A DNA stretch of 64,000 nucleotides from Metallyticus violacea. Taxonomy: Eukaryota > Arthropoda > Insecta > Mantodea > Metallyticidae. The stretch lies in NCBI GenBank assembly GCA_030762175.1, contig CM060831.1, forward strand, positions 138,116,001 to 138,180,000. The letters run 5' to 3'. This document shows positions 34,936 through 45,995 of the stretch, piece after piece. How positions within the stretch are numbered: the stretch's first letter is position 1; each line of letters starts with the position of its first letter. The notes under the pieces were generated by a model that did not search any database, was not told the origin of the DNA, and saw only the letters and a list, made by a program, of their open reading frames with translations. A program made the position numbers and the translations under genes.

Positions 34936-35739
34936 TTTATTTCTAAGTTCTGGTAAAGGAATAGTTATTAATTAGAGCTAAATGAGTGCATTGAGAATTG
35001 CATGTATTTAAGCTCAAAGAAAACTTTTCCTAATTAAAAGTCAACTGCTGTAAACTGTTAAGCAGAACTAAAATGAATGTATTAAACTTGCATGTATGAG
35101 AGCTGTGAACAAAGCAGTGGCAACACTGTCTCCATGCTGCTAATTAACATGTAAGGGTATTCTTATTCTGAGCATATCTAAAGAAAGAGTTTAGTCAGCT
35201 GTTCAATACACCCAGCATCGCTAGTGTGAGCAGTGTATATGGATTAAAATTGAGATGGCTCATGGCAATTGCATTAAAAATGTCATGTGAGTCTCCATTT
35301 CCAATGTGCCAAAGGCAATGAAACCTTGCCATATTGGTATTAGTCTTTCAACAAGGCTGTGATAGTGTGAAAGATGCACTGCATGGAGGACAGGGTGATT
35401 GATTTGATTCAATGCTATTGGATGTGAATCAGTAACTGGACAGTGAGGAAGTTACCTGCAGAAGTTAGAACAAACCACACTACAGTACTGCAGCAGAGCA
35501 CTCTTTTTCACAGATCAATAAAAATGGCTTCAATACAAGTGTTCAGTGTCTTCTAGAAGTGTGACAGCAGGTGATAAACGTGGCAGGATAACATTGAAGG
35601 AATGTAAAAGTCTCCAGGTTCTAGGATAAATAATTTGCTACTTAGGAATCATGATATACTTAAGCTCAAAATGAGACTTCTTCCCTAATTAAGATTAAAG
35701 TTTTCTTAAATAAAAAATTCAATATACCAATTAATATAC
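34936..35739. other. Intron, possible unclassified old element
   Basis: 35100-35640 is less AT-rich (GCAGTGGCAACACTGTCTCC; CATGGAGGACAGGGTGATTG) and looks transposon-derived but is unassigned. Confidence 0.3.
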
Positions 35740-35997
35740 CTGATAGCAGTGCCTCAGCGTTCCAGGACGACCAGTATAAATGCCTGCATTGCCGATGGCT
35801 TTCAAGGCAAGGATGATGAGTTTCTCATGCGTTTGGTTGCTTGTTTTGCAGCTTGTTCCCAGCAATGATGCTAACTTTTGTGAAGTTTCCATCACAGGTT
35901 CCTTTCCAGAGCATTCTGGCTCTAATAGGCAATAGCTATGCACCAGCGAAGATATTCCTAAGAGAGCTTTCTCTTGTGGTATTCCATCCAGCAGTGG
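35740..35997 (-). CDS. Apolipophorin exon 8: helical domain
   Basis: 258 bases, 86 codons (about 405-490). It starts PLLDGIPQEKALLGISSLVH and includes KLIILALKAIGNAGIYTG, the conserved helical-repeat signature LxALKAIGNAG found across vitellogenins and apolipophorins. Phase 0 at both ends, acceptor TTTCAG, donor GTATAT. Two cysteines (CLLEPEC) lie within. Confidence 0.93.
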
Positions 35998-37099
35998 CTG
36001 AAATTCACACATATCCATTTATTTATTTGCATTTAAGAAATTTATTTTAGGTGATTATTGAAGTTCATATGACCTTTTTAAATCCTATATTGAAATTACT
36101 GAATAATATATCTGTTGCAAGAGGACATGAGAAGGAATGATGACTAGTACATAAATTAATGTTTTTAATAGTAAAAAATAAGTGTTAGGAATCTACCTTA
36201 TTTTACTACTATTAAGATATATTCAGTTAAAGCATGTACTCTAAAATATAGAATAATAAAATTAACTATAGCTACATAGAGGTAACTCAATTCTTTTCTA
36301 TAAACCATAGGATGATAAGGGATGAGTTAAATGATTCATACTCAACATAATAAAATGAAAGTATTACTGCTAAGCTGTGTGACTTTATTTTGGTTAAAAA
36401 CTACTAAAACATTTTCTTTTGATGTTTAGGTTATTCTAATATTTCTAATAAAAGTAATTATATTTATAATCAATTGCACATTTTCTTAGTTTACTAAGGC
36501 TAATTATTTTTATATATTTAATTTAATTCGGACCAAACTCGTGTTTGCTAGTATTTCAAATTGTAGTTAGTAATGAAAAATTTGAGGCTAAGACTTCAGC
36601 TTACTGTGTTGATGCTCTAAACCAGTGGTTCTACTTCTTTTTTTCCCCCTCCCACCAAGTACAGGTACACAAATCTAAGTAGCATCCCTTAAATCCTCTT
36701 TATCTGGAGAAAGAAGGGCACTTGCAGAACTTCAATCAGACTGAATACTTCAACTGCATTGGAAGCGGTTAATATTCTACATTTTTCAACCACCTATTTA
36801 GCTATTTATGCAAGGTGGACTTTTTGGCAATAACAATAAAAAAACAAGAAATATGAGGGACTTCTCTAGTTGAAGTAAATGCATGTGTATTTGTCTTTAA
36901 TTCCACCATTAATTGAACTTGCTTAAGAAATGAAAATCTCAGATTTCACATTAATAAGTTTGTAAAGTACAAACCATTGCATCCCTTGTATTATAAATAT
37001 GTGTATGACAGAGTGGGTAATGGAGAGAGTTTTGAAGTGTTGGTTTAGGATACAACAGATATCAAAGTTTCCTTGTTAAATGAATGTTTAAAATTTCAG
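35998..37099. other. Intron, nothing recognised
   Basis: AT-rich; no feature. Confidence 0.4.
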
Positions 37100-38708
37100 G
37101 AGTCTGGAGTACAGGACTTTTGTTGCATTAACAAAGTTGGAGAAGAGTTAATAAGGAATGGAATGGGTGATGTATGGTTAAGAAGAAGTGATGGAGGGAG
37201 CTTTCTGGAAACAGATTAGAGGGAGGTTTGAAGATATAGATTAGATATTACATTTTACAAGAGGGGGAAGAGGTCGCTAATGTTCTTTCAGGAGATAAAA
37301 GGGGATGCTGAAAGAAATAGATATATTTAGTAAGTGTAATAAACAGAAGAGAGAGGAAATGGCAGGGTTTAGATTAGGAATTTGGAGATTAAGAGATTTT
37401 AGGAGATGAGCATGGAGTTTGCCCTATTTGTGGAAATTTGGAAAATGTATAATGTATTCTGTTTGAATGCTCAGGAACAAGCAAATGGAGACAACAAGCA
37501 ATATAAGGCAAATGGTTGAAGCCAAATAAGCAAATTGCTGCATAGAAAATGTTCAGTAACCAAAGACAAATTAAGAACCTTGGGGGATATCTGCACAGAG
37601 TTAAGAACAAGTTATGGTCAGTGAGGAGAGAGGATCGTGAGCTGAACTGTGTTTGCCTTGGGAAATTGGTTGGTAGTATTGTGATTATATGTGTAGTAGA
37701 TCAGAAGTTTAAATGTGTATGGATGTATGTTAGTTAAGAGCAGGAGTTTATAAATGAGAACAGATTCATTGACAATCTAGGGTGATTATTAAACTGTAGA
37801 AAATGTTTTGGAATGTAATTATGGCATTTCTCCATTTAGGAGAAGAGGGAACCAGAGTCTTCTGGATAGCCACAGGCTGGGTCTCAACAAACATGTTTAA
37901 ATATGGTTAGTTAAATGGTATAAATTAGTGTATTATTTAAAAATTCTGTGTTGAAGTGAGTTAAAATATTGGCCTGGAATAGAACCTTGGTTAGAACTAG
38001 GTAATTTTTGCAAACTTAGTACTACTTAAATAAATAAATATAAATATAAGTGGAAAAATTTACCAAATGAAATAAGAGGTAGAAGAATTTTAAATTTAAA
38101 ATCAGATGAAAACATTAAGGAACTGGAAAAATACTAGGCAAGGTTAAGACAAAACTGGTTAACGGTGTAAAATGCTTAGGAAAGATGCTAGAGAAATGGT
38201 ATAGAATTGTCAGATAGTGAAAGGAGGATGATGAGTAGGAGAGGGAATGGGACTAGTTATCTAGCATTAGTTAAACAGGATCCTTATACACCTATAACCA
38301 GACCAGGGTGTTAGTGTGTATAAGGTCCTAAGGAATAAGCAACTCACAAGGATAGAAATTTGGCCAAATTGGTTTAATTAAAAAACAAGGAAGGTTTAAT
38401 ATTGTAGGAAATATAACTTAATATTGCATTGAAAGCATAAATTATTTTTAATGTTGTGTTTTGTCTTGGGTTCAATTGGAGCCTAGTCCCCTGGATATTC
38501 CAGTAGGTAGCTGCTGATGAACCAGGGACTGGGGGGCTGAGCCATACAATTTGGAATAAATTTTGTTTGGAGTTAGTGCCTTCTGGAATTGCTGAAGACA
38601 CTGTTCCTAATTGTTATATTTAAAATTAATATTTTTTTATTTGTGTTTATTTTGTTAAAATTTTTGTATGTTGATGCAAGATAAATAAATATTACTAATA
38701 TAAATAAG
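37100..38708 (+). mobile_element. LINE 3' half
   Basis: The end of the coding part: REEMAGFRLGIWRLRDF, then LPYLWKFGKCIMYSV with a +1-shifted CPICGNLENVIHVLFECSGT, the Cys-Cys-His-Cys finger found at the C-terminus of many LINE polyproteins. A 3' untranslated region follows containing GGATATTCCAGTAGGTAGCT (shared with 21174) and an A-rich end AAATAAATATTACTAATATA. Frameshifts make it inactive. Confidence 0.7.
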
Positions 38709-39293
38709 TTTAAATTTTTTGATATTTTACTTGTTTCTTTTTACAATAAATATTGAGTGAAATTATTTTAACAACTACTACGTTTTGCAGCACACCTGTT
38801 AAAAACTATTGCTCTAAACATTTGAACTACTGTGCCCTGTTTGATTATAACTATATACTTGTCCTGGAGATCTTCAAGATTAATTCTGTTACAGAGAATT
38901 TTATCCCTAAGAGGCTACTTGAAACATTTAAACATAGAACATTTGACTCTAATTTGAGAACGATTAAATGTACTGTAAGAAGTGGAGGGTAAATAGTGAG
39001 GTTAAAAGTTTTTCCTGCAGAAACTAATGAATTAATAGATTTTCTGAAGAAAAGTAACAAAACTATCTGATTTCAAAGGTAAACTGTGCAAAGAATTCAA
39101 AATTACTTCTCTTTCTGTTAATCTCTTTATGTAGCAAAATCTGAACTGCCACATTAAGGTATAACCTATGCTCAAGTACATGCAGAAAATCAAAAAGAAA
39201 ACTAAAGATTGCTGGCAGTAGAATTTTGTGCATGAAGCTAGGAATAATTCCAATAATTGTTAAAGTTATAATATAATTTGAAAAAATTCATAC
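38709..39293. other. Intron, nothing recognised
   Basis: No feature. Confidence 0.4.
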
Positions 39294-39459
39294 TAATAAG
39301 GCAGTGAGCATTGCAGCTGTAGGTTCTTTGTGGAATGCAATTGAAGTAAGCCATATATCCATTTCATTTTGAGTTATTTTATTTTGTTGAAACAATTCAG
39401 TCATCACAGCCATTCCATCTGCAGTTCCCACAACATTCATTGCATCCAAAAGAAATTGC
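39294..39459 (-). CDS. Apolipophorin exon 7: helical domain
   Basis: 166 bases, codons about 349-404. It reads RQFLLDAMNVVGTADGMAVM, then EMDIWLTSIAFHKEPTAAM. The FLDAxxxxGTxxxxxVM pattern is typical of the helical repeats in vitellogenin-like proteins. Acceptor TTACAG, donor GTATGA, ends in phase 0 after ALL. Confidence 0.88.
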
Positions 39460-40016
39460 CTGTAATAAAAGTTAAGATGAAAGTGATAGCATCTTAAGGT
39501 AAGAGCATTTTTTAAAAGAATAAAGAAAACATGCATTTATCAGGTTCATAAAATATAACATTTCAAAGAATCTTATTTATTCAAGGTTTTCAGAGAGTGA
39601 GTTGTCTTATGTTCAAATTGATATTATTTTTAATTTGTATATTTTGATTAAACATGAAAATCAATAAACATTTCAAGTTATAATAATGGGATAAAAAGTT
39701 CATGTACCATTACAAAAGATAATGGTCTTTCAATTTTGAATTTCTAGAAGGTATTGAGATCTAAATAAATAAAGGTATCAAATAAGAATTGTCTAGAAGA
39801 AGCAAATGAAAATTATTATTAAAACTGATCATTACTGAGCTATTTTGCCAAGATTGTTGATTTAAATTACATTTTAAACCAATGCTTTTGGTGGTCCTGA
39901 GGTCAGCATTAGCAGTGAAACGAAAAGGTCTGGAGAAGCAGAAGAACAGAACTTTAGAAGTGGGAGTAATGGGAGAGTTGTGGTGCAGACATTGTTTGTT
40001 GACCAATAACTCATTC
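39460..40016. other. Intron, nothing recognised
   Basis: No feature. Confidence 0.4.
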
Positions 40017-40497
40017 CTTAGAATTTAAAATGATTGAGTCGAGTTTGTAATACTTACATCACTAATATTTAAAAAAGGAAAAGTTAGCTAATTGCTCCCA
40101 TCATCAGTTCCAGATCGACTGCTGGCCTTGTATTTCATGGTGGATTGGCTTGTCTCTGGTGGTGGTTGGATGAACTTCTGTATTAAGATGTCACTTGGCA
40201 GGATTTCCAAGTTGAAAACAGGAATTTTGTTCTTCCAGATATAAATGTTTTCCTAGACTGTAAGTTCTGTTTTTACTGTAATATTTTTAAGTATTTGTAC
40301 TTAAGTGCTGCCAAGTGACATATTAATACAGAAGTTCATCCAACCACCACCAGAGACAAACCAAACCACCACAAAGAACAAGGTAGGCAGTCGATATGGA
40401 ACTGATGATAGGAGCAATTAGCTCCAGAAACTTAATTTTCCTTTTTTAAATATTAGTGATGTAAGTGTTACAAATTTGACTCAATCATTTTAAATTC
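40017..40497. mobile_element. Penelope-like inverted dimer (family D)
   Basis: Symmetric about 40259. Outer termini ATTTAAAATGATTGAGTC and its complement; inner parts encode only a tail (LIQKFIQPPPETS-type, read from GAAGTTCATCCAACCACCAC on both strands). Both arms keep a hammerhead-like core: 40402-40431 (CTGATGA, T, AGGAGC-AATTA-GCTCC, A, GAAAC) and, more degraded, on the minus strand at 40084-40107. Confidence 0.82.
40402..40431 (+). ncRNA. Hammerhead-like hairpin core (family D)
   Basis: Canonical CTGATGA, then TA, GGAGC stem with AATTA loop, GCTCC, A, GAAAC. ATTAGTGATGTAAGTG follows with the usual GTA before AGTG. Confidence 0.35.
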
Positions 40498-40559
40498 TTA
40501 GTATTAAATATCATTGTTACAAAAGTCCATCACATTTAACTAACCCATTCCTTCAATTA

Positions 40560-40716
40560 AATGTACTTATGAAGCTGTTGACAATGGAGTGGTATATATA
40601 TATAAACACTAATGTAATAAACTAGTTTACACTAACTCCTTTCACTTACATATGTCCAATTATTATGTAAATGAATGGAGTTAGTATAAACAAGTTTATT
40701 ACATTAGTGTTTATAT
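40560..40716. repeat. Penelope-like terminal foldback (family B)
   Basis: Terminal block TGTACTTATGAAGCTGTTGA at 40563, then about 50-base inverted arms 40605-40654 and 40665-40716 (AACACTAATGTAATAAACTA / complement). No coding sequence remains. Confidence 0.8.
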
Positions 40717-40854
40717 AACCCATTCCTTGCTTATTTGAAAACCTCTGTTTTTGTTTATATTATCTGGATGTGCTCCATTTCTAAGATCTCTCTCTCAGCT
40801 AAATTAAAATATATGATCGTTTTTGCAATTACTTCTGTTTTTTTTCAAATTTTT

Positions 40855-41430
40855 TTCAATGGCAATTTTGAATGGCATGTTACACAATTGCAGATTTTTA
40901 TGGTTGATTAAGGCACAAATGTTGATTATGTTTTTCCAGTTGAGTTTTAATGGATCTTCCATTATACCAATGTATACTTTTCCACATTTGCATAGTACTT
41001 TATATATTTCAGTGCAGATGAGACTAAATACATAAAGTACTACACAAATGTGAAAAAGTATACAATAGTATTACTGAAAGACCATTAAAACTTGGCTGAG
41101 AGAACAAAAGCAACATTTGTATCTCAATCAATCACAAAAATCTGTGATTGTGGAACATGCCATTCAAAAGTGCAATGGAATAAAATTTGAAAAAACAATC
41201 GAATATTTTATTCAGGTTAGGAGAGAGACCTTAGAAACAGAAACATCCAGGAAAGTAAATACTGACACAGTAACTTCATATACAATATCATGGTTTAAAG
41301 ACAAGTTTGTGAATAAACAACATAACTCTAGAGGGAGATATACTAAAGTATTCAAACAAAACAATTTTTTTGGAATATTGGTAAATGATAATCTAAGCTG
41401 GAATGCCCATATTAATTGAAAAAAGACTTA
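40855..41430. mobile_element. Penelope-like inverted dimer (family H)
   Basis: The left minus-strand arm (about 40860-41000) reads IYKVLCKCGKVYIGIMEDPL, a GIY-YIG core with CxCGKVYIG. The right plus-strand arm (about 41013-41430) reads NQSQKSVIVEHAIQKCNGIK then FEKTIEYFIQVRRETLETET, the continuation KSAxxEHAIxxxHxIxF of the same endonuclease. The arms meet near 41010. A different subfamily from the others. Confidence 0.7.
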
Positions 41431-42740
41431 GATATGCTTTCAAATTAATGTATTAAATCACTTAGTAAGTACACACACACTTAGGGTAGTATAATTTTCA
41501 AATTTTGTTCACTTCTGTCCTATTGAATAGCTTTATGGGGAAACAGTAATGAAGCTACAAAAACATAATTTACTGTACACTACTAGTTATAAACCATCTT
41601 TAGAGAGTAAATATTTTACCACTAACTGTTATATATTTATATGAAATTATTGTATAAATGCAAACACACATCAAAACAAAACATTTACCATTAATTTAAA
41701 AATTCAGAATCATGATACAAGAGATTAATCCAAATTACATATAACCACTCATAACAGCAAACTGTTTGAAAATGTTTTTATAGCAATGACATTCGTTTTT
41801 ATAATAAAATAACTTCTGAAAAATGTAAAATACTCCCAAAGTTTCAAGAAACATTTACAAAAATTCTTAATGAGTAATTACTGTTATTCACTAAAATTGT
41901 TAATTGGAACATTGCACAGTGAAGCTAATCACACAATGATCTTAATACTGTTATTCAGTTGATTGAGTTTTTGCATTCATAGTCTAAATGTGATATCCTT
42001 TTACTATTATGTCTATAATTAAAAAAAATATACACAAATAGCTATGGTATCTAGAAAAATAATGTTTACCAATGTATACAAAAGTATGTATAAAATTGTC
42101 TCTTATTAAATTTTAATTTATGCCTTTCATCGTATTATTTATCTTAGTGCATTTAACTATGACACTCATCACTGCAAATAATTGTATACAACTGTTAAGA
42201 AAGTTATCATTTAAGGATATTATACTGATATATCTAAAAACATACACTCGCTAACATGATGAAATAAAACTGAACTAATGAACATGATGAAATAAAACTG
42301 AACTAATGAAAGATGGAATGTGAAAATATGTGAAAACTTTCCTCCCCACCATTATACGCAACATCAGGTGATATCATGTGGAACTAGTAGATCATATATC
42401 AATCATGAGTGCTTTGATTTTAATTATTGCATTGTTCTTGTTCTATTCTGATTACATATATCACATAAAGAAGTGGTATTACTATACTTCACTAGTTAGT
42501 ATTCCTACTACTGACTTATTTATGTATACTATCATCTATTTTACTATTTCTAACTTCCTATTTATTAAGTTTCTAATATCAATCAATCAATATAGATTCT
42601 TGGTGCTTTGATACACCCAGCTTTCTTTCATCAGCTTTTCTTTGGAGCAGTGAACTTTTGTTTATGCAATCAAGTTTTTGAGCCTCCTAAATGCTTTACA
42701 AAAGTTGGAGTTACTATAAACATAGAGATATTACAATGTT
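41431..42740. other. Intron, only a trace of Penelope-like end
   Basis: AATTGGAACATTGCACAGTG at 41896 recalls the family-A flank. A tandem duplication of AACATGATGAAATAAAACTG lies at 42255-42308. Otherwise nothing. Confidence 0.45.
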
Positions 42741-42744
42741 TAGT

Positions 42745-43945
42745 AATATCTTGCCCTCAGGTTTAGGGCAGCACTATCAGCCGGCCCCTTCCTCTGTCCA
42801 AGAGTGCATCCTTCCCCAGATGGCGGGAAGGGCTTATGGCTACCCATTACAGAGAACAGCCCCATCTCCAGCCTCAGCCCTGAGGTTGGATCCATGGACC
42901 TCCCACGAGGACCTGCCCTTCTGTGCAGGACAAGTTTAACACCAGGCACATCTGGTGCTGAATACCCCTAAGGTTACCCAGATGGGCTATCTGGTGGGTC
43001 CAGAAACACCCAAAAGGGACTGACCATTCTCAAATTTGCGAGAAATGGCTTCCCAAATGTCTCGCTATCCTGGTGCATCCATCTGAACTGGACCCGGAGC
43101 AGAAACCAACCTGGTTATTTTGCCAGTGTTTTGGTGGCCCCCATTATGGAATAATGAGGTCACACTGGGTGCAAAGGATTCACACCTTGCCTGTGCTGTT
43201 GAGTTTCTCCACTTCAAAACCCTGGCACATGGACAGATGTCCAATGTGTCCATAGCCGCCTGCAGCCTACCTAGCATTGGCCTTCTCACTCTGCAGGTGA
43301 GCATCCGAGCATTAAAGTAGCTCAACACCCCCCAGCTCTGGGGTCGCTTAGGATATATGCCAGAGGCACTCTCCATCATCGCTTCCCCTCAGTTGAGTAT
43401 TCATTTTCCGTGAGTATCGGGAACCACTGCCCTGCCGAAGCCAACCCATGTGGGCACTTCCCACCCTGTGGGGAGGGGGACTAAGCCCACCCTGGCATAC
43501 TTCTACTATGTCAGAAGTACCATGGGTGCTTGGGGAGGCAGAGCTCGCACCACAGCATCTGTATCATCTGGAAGGATCTGGTCTCCTACCTTATTGTTCC
43601 ATCCTAAAACATGGGTGTCTCCTACTTAGGAGGTTTTGGTTACCAGTGAGAATTTCAGTTGCACTTATTTTCCAACAGAAGTAAGCCCATTGCCTCTTAC
43701 ATCATCTGACAGAGAACTAAGGCTTTTGGATGTGGAATGGCTGATGATTTTGTCCAGGGACCTCTTATTTCTGATATGGTGTTTTTTAATGTGCCATTCT
43801 ACAACATGGGGTCCAAGGCTCCTCCCAGAGAACTCATGCTCAAGGTTTTTATATCCTAAAAAAATCTACTGACCCTGACTGGATTAGAACCTGCAAACAT
43901 CGGGTCCAGAGGATAGTGTGCCACCCCTAGACCACAGAGGCTGAT
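42745..43945 (-). mobile_element. GC-rich insert with tRNA-like end, unclassified
   Basis: About 1.2 kb whose base composition is visibly GC-richer than everything around it, with sharp borders. Read on the minus strand it begins with a tRNA-like head, GTGGTCTAGGGGTGGCACAC (A box) and GCAGGTTCTAATCCAGTCAG (B box). The body has short open frames; the longest, minus strand 43065-43379 (SYFNARMLTCRVRRPMLGRL), resembles nothing I know. It may be a long SINE, a SINE fused to another retroelement, or a transduced sequence. No clear target duplication. Confidence 0.5.
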
Positions 43946-44171
43946 AGTATCATAATTAGATAAATAAAACTTTCTACATTCATTTGAATGTGACATATTT
44001 TTGAAACGACTCTTGCAGTATAATAAACAACAACAAAAAAGTGAGCAGATACTGATGAATGGAATGATAAAAATTATATTCTTGAAAACATAGTTTCAGA
44101 AAAAAATATAATACATTGCAAAACAATTTAATACTTTAAATAGCTGCTTCATTAATCATTATATTACTTAC

Positions 44172-44406
44172 CTCATGTGGACACTCATTGTTTGGTGAAA
44201 GAGGCTGGCTAGGTTCTCACGATTGAGTTTTTGAAGTACAGCTATAAGACGCGAAAACATGGAAGGTATGTCACGCTGCATTCCCTGTGTTATTTTGTGA
44301 GCCATCTGCTCCAGCAGTTCGAAGACAAAAAATTCTGATTCCTCTATAGAATGTTTATCATCTTGGATGTGCTCAAACAACAAAGTTGTGCGACCTCTTG
44401 GCCTCC
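44172..44406 (-). CDS. Apolipophorin exon 6: entry to the alpha-helical domain
   Basis: 235 bases, codons about 271-349. It starts GRPRGRTTLFEHIQDDKHS and continues FFVFELLEQMAHKITQGMQ, then SRLIAVLQKLNRENLASLF. The change from beta-strand to amphipathic helical sequence marks the start of the helical superhelix of the lipoprotein N-terminal domain. Acceptor TGTCAG, donor GTAAGT, ends in phase 2. Confidence 0.9.
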
Positions 44407-44496
44407 CTGACAACATGATAAAAACAACTTTCAACATTTGGGCATCTATAAAAAGCAGATAATCTTTAAATGTGAAACCAATTAAATAACTATTAC

Positions 44497-44672
44497 CTTG
44501 AGTAGCAGGTTGTGGCAGCTGAAGTGTTTGTTCATGAACCAAGTACTGATCTACTCTTGTTACTGCTCCACTTCTGCCATTAGAGAATGGATTGAACATG
44601 TGAGTCTCGTGGCATTCTGCTCTTTGTAGAATCTTCTTGGGTGCAATGACTTGCATACATGTGTGTGTACTC
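44497..44672 (-). CDS. Apolipophorin exon 5: N-terminal domain
   Basis: 176 bases, codons about 212-271. It reads RSTHTCMQVIAPKK, then the CHETHMFNPFSNG segment, which matches the family's conserved Cys-xE-xH-xFxPFS motif. It ends QPATQ with a GTAATA donor in phase 1. It joins exon 4 (AG|G) and exon 6 (G|GG) without a frame break. It lies 90 bases from exon 6, the shortest intron of the gene. Confidence 0.9.
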
Positions 44673-45060
44673 CTATAGTAAAAAGTAAACATGCTTAAGA
44701 GTCAAATACCAAAGCTCAATTAAGAGGTATAGTTAGTTTATATATGCTTGTTTTATTGAACTCATATTCCAAATTGTTTTATTTGTATATTATGATTAGA
44801 AATGTTCAAACAATAATTAATTTAAATTATAATTTGCAATAATTAATGTTTAAATTAAGCTAAAGAATATGTCCAATTATATGCTTCAATCATCAAAATG
44901 TGTTAACACCTCATAATTTAGGATTTAATAATTTGTAATAATTATGCCAGAAAACAATGTGAAATTAAAATGTTTGTGAAAAAGAGATTGAGCGCAAAAA
45001 AAATTGAGGGGGATAAGATGGCAATAAATAATCTATATTTATATATAAAATACACTTTAC

Positions 45061-45239
45061 CTGATAAGCGGTTGTGATTTAGCTGTTGAATGATAGGAAG
45101 TTGTATGAAGTGAGAGATAATTATTTGCACGATGAGAACATGCTAACATATTTTTTTCTTTCCTCACTATAAGAGGTGAAGTCTCATTTTCTGGTAATAG
45201 CACCATATATCTTGTATCACAAGTTCCAGTAACATCAGT
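45061..45239 (-). CDS. Apolipophorin exon 4: TDVTGTC segment
   Basis: 179 bases, codons about 153-212. It starts TDVTGTCDTRYMV; the D(V)xGxC pattern is the conserved cysteine turn following KRGILS in vitellogenin, MTP and apolipophorin N-domains. A second cysteine (LACSH) follows. The donor GTAAAG splits an AG|G arginine codon. Unusually, the intron next to the acceptor is a long TTA/ATT microsatellite instead of a normal pyrimidine tract. Confidence 0.9.
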
Positions 45240-45247
45240 CTACATAA

Positions 45248-45248
<1 letters not shown>

Positions 45249-45321
<73 letters not shown>
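45249..45321. repeat. (AAT)n microsatellite at a splice acceptor
   Basis: About 24 AAT units with one interruption (GATAATAAT). It ends about 9 bases from the acceptor of exon 4 (45240-45241), so the minus-strand intron end is (TTA)n followed by TTTTATGTAG. Confidence 0.95.
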
Positions 45322-45323
<2 letters not shown>

Positions 45324-45730
45324 TGAATATCTTAATAGAATTATGCATTCTAATATCAACAGTGAAAGTATATCTTAGTACTATTATTTCGTGAATGTTG
45401 AACAGATTTAATTTATCTTTGAAGCATTTTAAATAACAAATGAAAATGCAATTTCTGACTAAAGCATCATATTTTGAGATTTAGTATGCAACATAACATT
45501 ATTTTTAAACAAAAGCCTTCCTGTTTAAATAAATAAAACCACAGATAGTGGCATACCGTCATTATAGGTACTGAAGCACTGTTTCCTTACTCTATAACAC
45601 AAAGGGAATCCCATTTAATAGTATATCTTTTTTGGGTGTTTGTGATCCCAATTAATAGTATTGCTTTAAGGAAAATCAATGTACAAAGTTATGAAATAGT
45701 CTTTCTGAATTTTATTATGTCTATTTGCTG
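45322..45730. other. Intron, nothing recognised
   Basis: No feature. Confidence 0.4.
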
Positions 45731-45995
45731 TCAGTCCTGGTGGTCTAGTGGTAACCATACTTGCCTGGCAGATCCAAGATAATGGGCTCAATCCCAGTCA
45801 AGGTCAATGAATTTTTTCAAGTATAAAAAAAAAAGGGAAGTAAATCTGTGGATCCTGTGCTGTAGATTTATGGCAAGTATAAGAACATCTGGCCTGAAAG
45901 AGGTTTCTGAGCAAAATTTATTGGCTTATCATATCCTGAATTGAATGGGATACTGATGACCTGAGATGTTAAACAGAATCCGTAAATAAACCAAA
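45731..45995 (+). mobile_element. SINE S1, full length
   Basis: Begins TCAGTCCTGGTGGTCTAGTG (A box), then ATGGGCTCAATCCCAGTCAA (B box), body with poly-A at about 45826, CCTGAAAGAGGTTTCTGAGC, and 3' end CTGAGATGTTAAACAGAATC then AAATAAACC. Confidence 0.85.

Noticed and set aside
42691..43872. Cluster of frames on both strands in the GC-rich insert read as a host gene
   Set aside because: Frames are short and overlapping, with no splice logic or recognisable domain; they follow from high GC content.
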